9,557 nucleotides of DNA from Puniceicoccaceae bacterium (GCA_003567255.1 PWZW01000042.1:1-9557), one strand, 5' to 3'. Counted from the first letter of the stretch, positions 1 through 7,121 are shown. The notes: generated by a model from the sequence alone, not told the origin. Numbers and translations are program-made.

Positions 1-18
1 CAAAACAGTTAACTATTT

Positions 19-1191
19 ATGGCGAAGGAAGACTATTACAACTTACTCGGTGTCGAACGTGGCGCGAGTGCTGACGAATTGAAAAAGGCTTACCGCAAAC
101 TGGCGGTCAAATACCACCCGGACAAGAATCCGGGAGATGCTGCAGCCGAAGCCAAATTTAAAGAAATTTCGGAGGCTTACGACGTATTGAAAGATGCAGA
201 CAAGCGCGCGGCTTACGATCGCTACGGGCATGCCGCTTTCCAAGGCGCGGGTGGGGGTGCCGGCGGCGGTGGAGGTGGTGGTTTTCACGATCCCTTCGAT
301 GTCTTCCGTGAGGTCTTTGGTGGCGGTCGTAGTCGCAGCGGCGGTGGCGGAGCCGGAGGAATCTTTGAGGAATTTTTTGGTGGCGGCGGTGGCTCTGGCG
401 GCGGAGTGGACAACCGTGGAGCGGACCTACGGTACGATCTGGAACTAACGCTGGAGGAGGCGGCTAAAGGAGTAGAGAAAGAGATCAGCTACCGCCGTCC
501 GGTCACTTGTAAAAAGTGCAGCGGTTCGGGAGCCGAGCCGGGTTCGAAAAAAGTAACCTGTCCGACGTGTAATGGCGCTGGCCAAGTGGTCTCTTCGCGT
601 GGCTTTATCAGCTATCGTCAAGTTTGCCCGACCTGTCATGGTGCCGGGGTGGTGATTGAAAAACCGTGCTCCGCCTGTAACGGAGAAGGACGGGTAATGG
701 AGACCAGCAAAGCAAAACTCCGTATTCCCGCCGGTGTCGACACGGGCTCAAAATTGCGTTCAGCCGGGAAGGGCGAGGCCGGCCGGATGGGGGGCGAGGC
801 GGGTGATCTGTACGTTATCCTGCATGTCAAAGAGCACGAGTTGTTTGAGCGCCACGGGGTGGACCTCTTTTGTGAAATACCAATCAAGTTCACTCTGGCT
901 GCCTTGGGCGGCACGATTGATGTGCCAACGCTCTTTGGGAAGGGCTCTTTGAAAATCCCCGGTGGAACGCAAACAGGTACCACCTTTCGCTTGCGTGGCC
1001 AAGGGATGCCCAAGCTCCGGAGCGATGCCAAAGGGGATCTTCTGGTTCGGGTTCAGGTGGAAGTCCCGAAAAAACTAAGTTCAGCCGAGCGAAGCAAGTT
1101 GGAAGAGTACGCGGAGGTGTGCGGCGATCCCGCAAACCCGACCGGGGCGAGCTTTGTGAAAAAAGCGAAGCGGTTTTTCGGCGACAAATGA
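19..1191 (+). CDS. dnaJ: Chaperone protein DnaJ (Hsp40)
   Basis: Cytosolic co-chaperone that delivers unfolded clients to DnaK (Hsp70) and stimulates its ATPase. The 390-residue product has the complete class I layout. The J domain spans about residues 5-70 with the essential HPD at 33-35. A very glycine-rich G/F linker follows at about 76-130, containing two phenylalanine clusters (DPFDVF and GIFEEFF). A zinc-finger domain has four CxxCxGxG repeats starting at C164, C181, C203 and C217, all eight cysteines present. The C-terminal substrate-binding domains end near residue 350. Length is normal for the family. The ATG at 19 gives the canonical MAKEDYYNLLGV start, but no Shine-Dalgarno is visible in the 18 bases before it. 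Only those 18 bases lie upstream, so a dnaK or grpE neighbour cannot be seen. The next gene, purN, is 67 bases downstream. Confidence 0.98.
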   Translation: MAKEDYYNLLGVERGASADELKKAYRKLAVKYHPDKNPGDAAAEAKFKEISEAYDVLKDADKRAAYDRYGHAAFQGAGGGAGGGGGGGFHDPFDVFREVFGGGRSRSGGGGAGGIFEEFFGGGGGSGGGVDNRGADLRYDLELTLEEAAKGVEKEISYRRPVTCKKCSGSGAEPGSKKVTCPTCNGAGQVVSSRGFISYRQVCPTCHGAGVVIEKPCSACNGEGRVMETSKAKLRIPAGVDTGSKLRSAGKGEAGRMGGEAGDLYVILHVKEHELFERHGVDLFCEIPIKFTLAALGGTIDVPTLFGKGSLKIPGGTQTGTTFRLRGQGMPKLRSDAKGDLLVRVQVEVPKKLSSAERSKLEEYAEVCGDPANPTGASFVKKAKRFFGDK

Positions 1192-1244
1192 AAACGACGA
1201 GCATTTGTGCCAGGTTGCTCACGATTGCCCCTACAAATATCCTT

Positions 1245-1250
1245 GGAGGG
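1245..1250 (+). promoter_or_regulatory. Shine-Dalgarno site that fixes the purN start
   Basis: GGAGGG lies 8 bases before the GTG at 1259-1261. It is the clearest ribosome binding site next to a gene in this window. It decides the purN start, because the upstream in-frame TTG at 1205 has no such signal and would add 18 residues unlike the family's N terminus. Confidence 0.85.
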
Positions 1251-1258
1251 AGTCGGCC

Positions 1259-1855
1259 GTGAGCTTTAACGTCGTCATCCTGGGCTCCGGCAGAGGTTCT
1301 AACGCGCAAGCCCTGTTGGAAGCGGAGCGTTCCGGCAATCTTGGCGACGCGCGTATCGTCGCCCTCTTTAGCGACCAAGCAGAGGCCAGAATCTTATCAC
1401 TGGGCGAAAAATATGGGAAACCTGCGCGTTACCTTGACCCCGGGCGCAAAGGAGCCCGTTTTTCAAGGGAAGGGGAAGCCCTATACGTGAAGGAAATTAA
1501 GGTTTACGAGCCGCGGTTGATTGTATTAGCGGGGTTCATGAGGATTGTCGCGGAGCCCTTTATAAAAGCCTTTGGTGGACGGGTCATCAATTTACACCCC
1601 AGCTTACTTCCGGCATTTCCCGGGCTTGATTCCCTGGGGCAGGCCATTGCGGCAGGCGTGCGGATCGCTGGTTGCACGGTGCACTGGGTTACGGCAGAGC
1701 TTGACGCGGGCCCGATCATCGACCAGCAAGCCTTCCGCATTGATCCTGGCGCGAGCCGACCCGAATTGGAGGGTAAACTGCGCGCGGCAGAGCACAATCT
1801 CCTACCGGAAGTGGTTTGCCGGTTGAGTAAGGGGGAATCTTCCCCGCCTTTTTAA
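1259..1855 (+). CDS. purN: Phosphoribosylglycinamide formyltransferase (GART, PurN type)
   Basis: Transfers a formyl group from 10-formyltetrahydrofolate to glycinamide ribonucleotide, the third step of de novo purine synthesis, in the cytosol. From the GTG start the product is 198 residues, typical of PurN. The N terminus SFNVVILGSGRGSN carries the phosphate-binding glycine loop (about residues 9-15). The block NLHPSLLPAFPG begins at 111. N111, H113 and D149 (in ELDAGPI) align with the catalytic Asn, His and Asp of E. coli PurN (N106, H108, D144). The GTG start is chosen because a GGAGGG site precedes it and because it begins at the expected first beta strand. The gene sits between dnaJ and prmA with no other purine gene in view. 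A G/C hairpin followed by a T-run overlaps its stop codon (1832-1853). The family assignment is secure from motifs; the exact start is inferred. Confidence 0.96.
   Translation: MSFNVVILGSGRGSNAQALLEAERSGNLGDARIVALFSDQAEARILSLGEKYGKPARYLDPGRKGARFSREGEALYVKEIKVYEPRLIVLAGFMRIVAEPFIKAFGGRVINLHPSLLPAFPGLDSLGQAIAAGVRIAGCTVHWVTAELDAGPIIDQQAFRIDPGASRPELEGKLRAAEHNLLPEVVCRLSKGESSPPF
1832..1853 (+). terminator. Possible intrinsic terminator overlapping the purN stop codon
   Basis: GGGGA (1832-1836) pairs with TCCCC (1841-1845) across a 4-base loop. TTTTT follows at 1849-1853 after a GCC spacer. The stem has only five pairs and the feature lies in the last purN codons, so it may be chance or only partly effective. 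If real, it would separate purN from prmA, whose start is 31 bases past the purN stop. Confidence 0.4.
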
Positions 1856-1886
1856 ACGGCACCACTGCCACCCACAAATTTATCTG

Positions 1887-2798
1887 ATGACTGAATCAAA
1901 CTCACAGTACGAGCTCACGGCGATCATTCCGGACAGCCTGATTGAACCCCTGGAAAGTTATTTCTTCGAACTGCCGGACTGCCGATGGGGGCTCATGCAA
2001 AAAGAAAAAGGCGATCCCTTCTCTATTTTTGGCTATTTCGCGGATGAGGCGGCGGCTCTGGCCGCACTGGACGAGTTGCGGACAGAGTTTCCCGATTTAC
2101 CCGCGGAGTTTAATGGCGTGGAAATTGCGGACGAGACTTGGCAATTCGCCTACAAAGCATTTGTGCAGCCCTGGTCGGATCGCCGCTTGCACTGGATACC
2201 GCTTTGGGAAAGGGAAAACCTTAGCCCGCCGGAAGGTGCGGCGGTGGTTTATCTAGACGCCGGTATGGCGTTTGGTACCGGCAGCCACGAAACGACCCGG
2301 CTTTGTGCGCGTCGTCTTCAGGATTTTCAACTGCAACAAGCAAGTGACGCCCTCGCCGGTGTGCGGGTCATTGATGCCGGTTGTGGTTCAGGGGTTTTGG
2401 CCCTCTCGGCCGTTGCGCTCGGCTTTAAGGACGTTTACGCCTTTGATTTTGATCCAGACGCGATCAAGGTTTGCCGGGATAATGAGCGAGACAACCCTCA
2501 CCTGGATCGGGTCACCTACGCAGTGGCCGACTTGGCTCAGGGTTTGCAGGGGCGCACCGCCGACCTTTTGCTGGCAAATATTCAAACTAATGTCCTGTTG
2601 CCGGAGATTGCTCACCTGGTGCATGCGGTTCAGCCAAACAGTGTGCTCGCGCTGAGTGGTATTCTGTCACATGAATTGCAGGAAGTTCGCGACGCTTACG
2701 TAAAAGCTCTAAAAAAGGCCCACGGTGCAGAACCTTTGGTGGATAGTCGAATCGATGGAGAGTGGGGCGACCTGTGCTTCACAGTCCGGGGCTCCTGA
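1887..2798 (+). CDS. prmA: Ribosomal protein L11 methyltransferase PrmA
   Basis: S-adenosylmethionine-dependent methyltransferase that trimethylates L11 on its N-terminal amino group and on lysines in well-studied species. The product is 303 residues, normal for the family. Residues 1 to about 110 are the substrate-recognition part. The linker and family block DAGMAFGTGSHETTRLC is at 124-140. SAM-binding motif I, VIDAGCGSGVLALSA, is at 161-175, and the acidic FDFDPDAI follows at about 186-193. The catalytic-side motif reads LLLANIQTNVLLPEI at 227-241; many PrmA proteins have NILAN or NILAG here, so the alanine is replaced. The ATG at 1887 starts 31 bases after purN and has no Shine-Dalgarno. 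The L11 target gene, rplK, lies about 2.5 kb downstream. The deduced L11 keeps lysines equivalent to K3 and K39 of E. coli, the known side-chain targets. Identity is secure; the methylation pattern here is inferred. Confidence 0.96.
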   Translation: MTESNSQYELTAIIPDSLIEPLESYFFELPDCRWGLMQKEKGDPFSIFGYFADEAAALAALDELRTEFPDLPAEFNGVEIADETWQFAYKAFVQPWSDRRLHWIPLWERENLSPPEGAAVVYLDAGMAFGTGSHETTRLCARRLQDFQLQQASDALAGVRVIDAGCGSGVLALSAVALGFKDVYAFDFDPDAIKVCRDNERDNPHLDRVTYAVADLAQGLQGRTADLLLANIQTNVLLPEIAHLVHAVQPNSVLALSGILSHELQEVRDAYVKALKKAHGAEPLVDSRIDGEWGDLCFTVRGS

Positions 2799-2881
2799 AA
2801 AAACCCGCCCATGCCAATAAATTTTCTTAAAAATGTATTGACTGACAAGGGCGTGAAGCCCACGTTCTGCCTCTTTCGTTT

Positions 2882-2909
2882 TTGAAACTTCTAGCGTCAT
2901 TGATATTTG
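2882..2909 (+). promoter_or_regulatory. Tentative sigma70-type promoter for tRNA-Thr and tuf
   Basis: TTGAAA (2882-2887) and TATTTG (2904-2909) are spaced by 16 bases. A TG one base before the second element looks like an extended -10. Transcription would begin near 2916, about 15 bases before the tRNA. An A/T-rich tract (about 2817-2837) followed by TTGACT (2838-2843) lies farther upstream, but I see no good -10 at the right distance from it. The -10 match is poor. The gap 2799-2930 holds nothing else recognisable. Confidence 0.3.
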
Positions 2910-2930
2910 ATTCATCCAAATTCCTGTCGC

Positions 2931-3005
<75 letters not shown>

Positions 3006-3047
3006 GTTCATCACCTCTCATTCACACAATAAAATACTGAAACACTC

Positions 3048-4238
3048 ATGGCTAAGGAAACATTCCAAAGAACTAAACCGCACGTTAACGTGGGAACCAT
3101 CGGTCACGTCGACCACGGCAAAACCACGCTGACAGCTGGTATTCTTGCAGTTCAAGCAGGTAAGGGCCTCGCTCAAGCGAAGAACTACGCCGACATCGCA
3201 AAGGGCGGAACTGTTCGTGACGCTTCCAAAATTGTGACGATCGCCGTATCTCACGTTGAGTACGAGTCCGACACCCGCCACTACGCTCACGTTGACTGCC
3301 CGGGGCACGCGGACTTCGTTAAAAACATGATCACCGGTGCCGCTCAGATGGACGGTGCAATTCTTGTCGTGAGTGCCGCAGACGGCCCCATGCCTCAGAC
3401 TCGTGAGCACATCTTGCTTGCTCGTCAGGTGGGCGTTCCTCAAATCGTGGTTTTCCTCAACAAAGTGGATCTCCTCGACGACGAAGAGCTTCTGGAGCTT
3501 GTTGAGATGGAAGTCCGCGACCTCTTGACCAAATACGACTTTGACGGCGACAACATCAAGGTCGTTCGTGGTTCTGCTTTGGCTGCGCTTGAAGGTAAGG
3601 ACGAAGGCAAGGCTGCGATCCAGACCCTCATGGAAACCCTCGACTCCGAGATTCCTGAGCCAGAGCGTGAAGTTGACAAGCCTTTCATGATGTCCGTAGA
3701 GGACGTCTTCTCGATCACCGGTCGTGGTACGGTTGCCACGGGTCGTATTGAGCGTGGTACCGTCAAGGTGGGTGAGGAAATCGAGATCGTTGGTCTCGGT
3801 GACACTCGCAAGACCACAGTCACGGGTGTGGAAATGTTCCGTAAGCAGCTCGATCAGGGCATGGCTGGAGACAACGTGGGGCTGCTCCTCCGTGGAGTTG
3901 AAAAAGACTCTGTTGAGCGTGGTCACGTTCTCGCAAAGTCCGGCTCGATCAAGCCACACACCACGGGTAAGGCTGAGCTTTACGTCCTTGGTAAGGATGA
4001 AGGTGGACGTCACACTCCATTCTTCGATGGCTACCGCCCACAGTTCTTCTTCGGTACCGCCGACGTTACTGGAATTGTTAAGCTTCCGGAAGGCATCGAA
4101 ATGGTCATGCCGGGAGACAACGTCACGATCACCATCGAGCTTGGTAAGCAAATCGCGATGGAGCCCGGTCAACGTTTCGCAATTCGCGAAGGTGGCCGGA
4201 CGATCGGTGCAGGCCGTATCATCGAGGTTGTTAAGTAG
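3048..4238 (+). CDS. tuf: Translation elongation factor EF-Tu
   Basis: GTPase that carries aminoacyl-tRNA to the ribosomal A site; cytosolic and highly expressed. The product is 396 residues. The P loop GHVDHGKT is at 19-26, DCPGH at 83-87, NKVD at 138-141 and SAL at 176-178. Domains 2 and 3 follow from about residue 210 and end in REGGRTIGAG near 380-389. The switch I segment is unusual. Where E. coli has an acidic stretch ending RGITI, this protein reads YADIAKGGTVRDASKIVTI (47-65), with a net two-residue insertion. The Mg-coordinating threonine survives as T64, and the SHVEY that follows is normal. Residue 336 is Gly where E. coli has Arg333. Codon choice is strongly biased, consistent with high expression. 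The ATG at 3048 has no Shine-Dalgarno. The gene follows tRNA-Thr and is closed by a hairpin at 4263-4290. Confidence 0.99.
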   Translation: MAKETFQRTKPHVNVGTIGHVDHGKTTLTAGILAVQAGKGLAQAKNYADIAKGGTVRDASKIVTIAVSHVEYESDTRHYAHVDCPGHADFVKNMITGAAQMDGAILVVSAADGPMPQTREHILLARQVGVPQIVVFLNKVDLLDDEELLELVEMEVRDLLTKYDFDGDNIKVVRGSALAALEGKDEGKAAIQTLMETLDSEIPEPEREVDKPFMMSVEDVFSITGRGTVATGRIERGTVKVGEEIEIVGLGDTRKTTVTGVEMFRKQLDQGMAGDNVGLLLRGVEKDSVERGHVLAKSGSIKPHTTGKAELYVLGKDEGGRHTPFFDGYRPQFFFGTADVTGIVKLPEGIEMVMPGDNVTITIELGKQIAMEPGQRFAIREGGRTIGAGRIIEVVK

Positions 4239-4262
4239 CGAGAACACCCTTTAGCACAATTT

Positions 4263-4300
4263 GCCGAGGACTCGAAATAGAGTCCTCGGCTTCATTGTCT
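4263..4300 (+). terminator. Hairpin terminator after tuf
   Basis: GCCGAGGACTC (4263-4273) pairs perfectly with GAGTCCTCGGC (4280-4290), an 11-bp stem with a 6-base loop, starting 24 bases after the tuf stop. The following TTCATTGTCT is T-rich but interrupted, so termination may be incomplete. This would allow some read-through into tRNA-Trp and secE; I see no convincing promoter between here and 4333. Confidence 0.75.
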
Positions 4301-4333
4301 AAAATATAGCTTCGGTGAATTTCAGTATTTGAT

Positions 4334-4409
4334 GGGAGAATAGTTCAATTGGTAGAGCGTCGGTCTCCAAAACCGAAAGTTGGGGGTTCGAGTCCCTCTT
4401 CTCCCGCCA
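4334..4409 (+). tRNA. tRNA-Trp, anticodon CCA
   Basis: Full cloverleaf. The acceptor stem GGGAGAA (4334-4340) pairs with TTCTCCC (4399-4405). The D stem is GTTC/GAGC with one wobble pair. The anticodon stem TCGGT/ACCGA (4360-4364, 4372-4376) encloses the loop CTCCAAA with anticodon CCA at 4367-4369, reading UGG. The T arm GGGGG/CCCTC carries the loop TTCGAGT. The discriminator is G (4406), as expected for tryptophan, and CCA is encoded (4407-4409). secE begins 13 bases later with no terminator between, so the two are probably transcribed together. A tRNA-Trp just before secE is a common bacterial arrangement. Confidence 0.97.
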
Positions 4410-4422
4410 CTTTAAATAATAA

Positions 4423-4626
4423 ATGAAAAATCCATTCCGCAGTATAAGACGTTTCTACAGTGAAACGGCGACTGAGCTCAGAAAAGCATCCTGGCCGTCC
4501 ATGGTTGAGTTACGCGACTCCACCATCGTCGTTTTGATCGCTGTCGCCATCCTTGGAACCTATATTGCGCTGGTGGACTTTTCGTTAATGAACGGAGTCG
4601 AACTACTTTCATCATGGGTTCGGTGA
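4423..4626 (+). CDS. secE: Preprotein translocase subunit SecE
   Basis: Small inner-membrane subunit that clamps SecY in the Sec protein-export channel. The product is 67 residues, the short single-span form found in most bacteria rather than the three-span E. coli form. The amphipathic cytoplasmic helix carries the family signature TELRKASWPS (17-26). One hydrophobic transmembrane segment follows at about residues 34-54. The ATG at 4423 comes 13 bases after the CCA end of tRNA-Trp. No Shine-Dalgarno is present, and if the tRNA is excised from a joint transcript the mRNA keeps a leader of only 13 bases. Position directly before nusG is the usual bacterial order. An A/T-rich hairpin lies just after the stop. 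Confidence 0.96.
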   Translation: MKNPFRSIRRFYSETATELRKASWPSMVELRDSTIVVLIAVAILGTYIALVDFSLMNGVELLSSWVR

Positions 4627-4628
4627 AC

Positions 4629-4648
4629 ACTCAAAAATTCTTTTGAGT
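4629..4648 (+). other. Small inverted repeat between secE and nusG
   Basis: ACTCAAAA (4629-4636) and TTTTGAGT (4641-4648) form a perfect 8-bp stem with a 4-base loop, three bases after the secE stop. It is mostly A/T and has no T-run behind it, so a terminator role is doubtful. An RNA processing or stability element is possible, or chance. Confidence 0.4.
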
Positions 4649-4690
4649 AAGCTCAACCTCACGCTTTCCTACCTTTCACGCTTCTATTAA

Positions 4691-5269
<579 letters not shown>

Positions 5270-5282
5270 AATCTAAAAAGCC

Positions 5283-5708
5283 ATGTCAAAGAAAGTTATT
5301 GGAGAAATTCGTTTACAACTGCCTGCTGGAGCGGCCAACCCCGCTCCTCCCGTTGGCCCTGCACTTGGTGCCAAGGGGGTTAACATCATGGCGTTCTGTA
5401 AGGAGTATAATGCGCGGACTAAAGATCAGGCCGGACTCATTCTGCCGGTGGTTATCACCGTCTATGCGGACCGTTCATTTAGTTTCATTCTCAAATCGCC
5501 TCCTGCTGCCGTCCTTTTGAAGAAAGCAGCAGGGATTGCCAAGGGGTCCGGGGTTCCGAACCGCGATAAGGTTGGCAAAGTAACGCACGCCCAGTTGGCC
5601 GAAATCGTAAAGACCAAGCAAAAGGATCTCAACGCGTCTGACGAAGAGGCAGCCATCCGGATCATTGCCGGTACCGCCCGCAGTATGGGCCTCGAAGTCG
5701 TTGGTTAA
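5283..5708 (+). CDS. rplK: 50S ribosomal protein L11
   Basis: Binds 23S rRNA at the GTPase-associated centre at the base of the L7/L12 stalk. In species studied it is needed for RelA activation and is the site of thiostrepton action. The product is 141 residues, typical length. The proline-rich N-terminal block NPAPPVGPALGAKGVNIMAF is followed by the C-terminal RNA-binding part with PPAAVLLKKAAG and GTARSMGLEV at the end. With the initiator Met removed the chain starts Ser-Lys-Lys. K3 and K39 (in FCKEYN) match the side chains methylated by PrmA in E. coli, and prmA is encoded upstream in this window. Position 1 is Ser rather than Ala. No Shine-Dalgarno is seen in the 13-base gap after nusG. 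Confidence 0.98.
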   Translation: MSKKVIGEIRLQLPAGAANPAPPVGPALGAKGVNIMAFCKEYNARTKDQAGLILPVVITVYADRSFSFILKSPPAAVLLKKAAGIAKGSGVPNRDKVGKVTHAQLAEIVKTKQKDLNASDEEAAIRIIAGTARSMGLEVVG

Positions 5709-5748
5709 GCCACACATCTCAAATTTCCCAATTAAAGCAGGTTACGTC

Positions 5749-6456
5749 ATGCCAAAAGTAGAAAAAATTAAAGGTAGCAAGCGCTACAGAGCCGCCGTCG
5801 AAAGTTACGACAACGCTAAAGTGCTCTCACTCGCTGAAGCCAGTTCGCAACTCGCAAACTTCCCCAAGGTCAAGTTTGATGAGACGGTTGAAGTTTATGC
5901 TCACCTTTCGGTGGATCCCCGCAAAAGTGACCAAATGGTCCGCGGCACCATCCAGCTGCCAAACGGCAGCGGAAAGGAAGTCCGGGTAATTGTCTTTACC
6001 GAGAAGCCCGAAGAAGCCCTTGCGGCTGGCGCGGACGAGGCTGGTTTGGAAGAGCTCATTGAAAAGGTTACCGCCGGGTTTACAGACTTTGATGTTGCGA
6101 TCTCAACGACCAGCGCGATGAAAGAGGTACGCAAAGTTGCCCGTGTACTCGGACCCCGTGGGCTGATGCCCAATCCGAAGTCTGGCACCGTCGTGGATGA
6201 TGTCGCCGAAGGCATCAAAGCCGTGAAGGCGGGCCGCGTGGAGTTCAAGATGGACAAGACTGCAAACGTTGCCATCGTCGTGGGCAAGCGCTCCTTCACT
6301 CCGGAACAAATCACTGAAAACGCCGAGGCCGCAATTAGCGAACTCGTCAAGGCCCGTCCAAAATCTGTTTCCGGCCGTTACATCAAGAGTCTTGCCCTGA
6401 GTGGCACGATGACTCCCGGGGTGTCCATTGACGCTGCCCCTTACAACAAAAATTAA
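5749..6456 (+). CDS. rplA: 50S ribosomal protein L1
   Basis: Forms the mobile L1 stalk that guides deacylated tRNA out of the E site; in E. coli it also represses its own operon by binding the rplK leader. The product is 235 residues, normal length. The first RNA-binding segment carries FDETVEVYAHL (43-53). The signature LGPRGLMPNPKSGTV is at 134-148, and GRVEFKMDKTANV is at 162-174. The ATG at 5749 is chosen over an in-frame start 28 codons upstream, because MPKVEKIKGSKRY is the family N terminus and the longer version would overlap rplK. AGCAGG at 5736-5741, one mismatch from a consensus Shine-Dalgarno, sits 7 bases before it. The gap from rplK is 40 bases and to rplJ only 17. Confidence 0.97.
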   Translation: MPKVEKIKGSKRYRAAVESYDNAKVLSLAEASSQLANFPKVKFDETVEVYAHLSVDPRKSDQMVRGTIQLPNGSGKEVRVIVFTEKPEEALAAGADEAGLEELIEKVTAGFTDFDVAISTTSAMKEVRKVARVLGPRGLMPNPKSGTVVDDVAEGIKAVKAGRVEFKMDKTANVAIVVGKRSFTPEQITENAEAAISELVKARPKSVSGRYIKSLALSGTMTPGVSIDAAPYNKN

Positions 6457-6473
6457 CTGAAGAGCACCGCATC

Positions 6474-6992
6474 ATGAGACCGGAAAAAAAATATCTTGTA
6501 GAAGAAGTCGCTGGGCACCTTGCCAAGTCAGACTACGTGTACCTTGCCAATTACGATCGCATAACTGTCGAAGAGACTGCGGTGCTACGTACGTCCCTTG
6601 CGCAGCACAATGCTGAGTTTCACGTCGTTAAGAATAGCATTGTAAACGTTGCCGCAAAGGAACGCTCCATGCCGGACATCGAGTCCTTCCTTTCGGGACC
6701 GACGGCGATAATCGTTGGAGGTGAAAACCCCTCCGGTGTGGCAAAAGTGCTTAAGGAGTTTTTCAAGGACAAGGAAAAGGTCGATGTGAAAGCGGGTGTT
6801 TTGAGTGATAAATTGCTCAGCCCGGAACAGGTCGAGGCCCTCGCCGCGCTTCCAGGTCTGGAAGTACTCCAAGCCCAGTTGCTCGGACTTCTCAGTGAAC
6901 CTGCCCGCCGGATGGTTACTGTCCTCAACGCGGTTCCTCAGAGCGTGGTCAACGTTCTTCAGGCAAAAGTTCGTCAGGAAAGCGGCGAGTAA
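6474..6992 (+). CDS. rplJ: 50S ribosomal protein L10
   Basis: Anchors the L7/L12 dimers to the ribosome and binds 23S rRNA next to L11. The product is 172 residues, usual length. The N-terminal RNA-binding domain includes VYLANYDRITVEETAVLR (22-39), HVVKNSIVNVAAKE (50-63) and a LSGPTAIIV-like block (73-81). The long C-terminal helix (SEPARRMVTVLNAVPQ onward, from about 141) ends in VRQESGE. That helix is the L7/L12 docking arm; its length would suit about two dimers, which is inference only. The ATG at 6474 has at best a weak GAAGAG upstream. The 17-base gap after rplA leaves no room for the long L10-binding leader found before rplJ in E. coli. A 144-base structured gap follows. Confidence 0.97.
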   Translation: MRPEKKYLVEEVAGHLAKSDYVYLANYDRITVEETAVLRTSLAQHNAEFHVVKNSIVNVAAKERSMPDIESFLSGPTAIIVGGENPSGVAKVLKEFFKDKEKVDVKAGVLSDKLLSPEQVEALAALPGLEVLQAQLLGLLSEPARRMVTVLNAVPQSVVNVLQAKVRQESGE

Positions 6993-7030
6993 GCCAGCTT
7001 TTCCGAGTACCTACCTTCGCAAACCACTTT

Positions 7031-7053
7031 TGGATGGGCCCACTGTCCATCCA
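7031..7053 (+). other. Hairpin in the rplJ-rplL gap
   Basis: TGGATGG (7031-7037) pairs with CCATCCA (7047-7053), 7 bp with a 9-base loop that can add one G-T pair. It has no T-run behind it, so it is not a typical terminator. It is the first of two hairpins between rplJ and rplL and could act in RNA processing or stability. Confidence 0.5.
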
Positions 7054-7076
7054 TTCATACAAAAACCAAAAAACAC

Positions 7077-7121
7077 GGTTAGGAGGATGTCCCTCTTAAA
7101 TGTCCGGAATGGGCGCTAACC
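7077..7121 (+). promoter_or_regulatory. Sequestered Shine-Dalgarno and competing hairpins before rplL
   Basis: A perfect AGGAGG (7081-7086) is buried in an 8-bp hairpin. Bases 7079-7086 pair with 7092-7099 around the loop ATGTC, with one G-T pair. A competing longer-range pairing, GGTTAG (7077-7082) with CTAACC (7116-7121), uses some of the same bases. The AGGAGG does not serve rplL, which starts 50 bases later and has its own AGGA at 7128-7131. The arrangement looks like a translational control or standby site for rplL, but the function is inferred from position and pairing only. Confidence 0.45.

Noticed and set aside
74..420. Glycine-rich repeats in dnaJ as a nucleotide repeat or phase-variable tract
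   Set aside because: The GGT/GGC runs are irregular and encode the normal G/F linker of DnaJ.
1205..1258. Upstream TTG start extending purN by 18 residues
   Set aside because: No Shine-Dalgarno, and the added residues do not match the family. The GTG at 1259 has a good site and gives the usual N terminus.
2838..2866. TTGACT with an A/T-rich upstream tract as the main tuf promoter
   Set aside because: The bases 17 to 18 positions downstream (CACGTT/ACGTTC) do not resemble a -10 element.
3018..4247. 409-codon open frame on the - strand opposite tuf
   Set aside because: It mirrors tuf almost end to end and resembles no protein family I know. Long antisense frames are expected opposite genes with strong codon bias.
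4326..4333. TATTTGAT before tRNA-Trp, shared with 2904-2911 before tRNA-Thr, as a common promoter element
   Set aside because: It abuts the tRNA-Trp 5' end, so a -10 here would start transcription inside the tRNA. The match is probably chance.
5665..5748. Upstream start extending rplA by 28 residues
   Set aside because: It overlaps the end of rplK and adds unrelated sequence. The ATG at 5749 gives the normal L1 N terminus.
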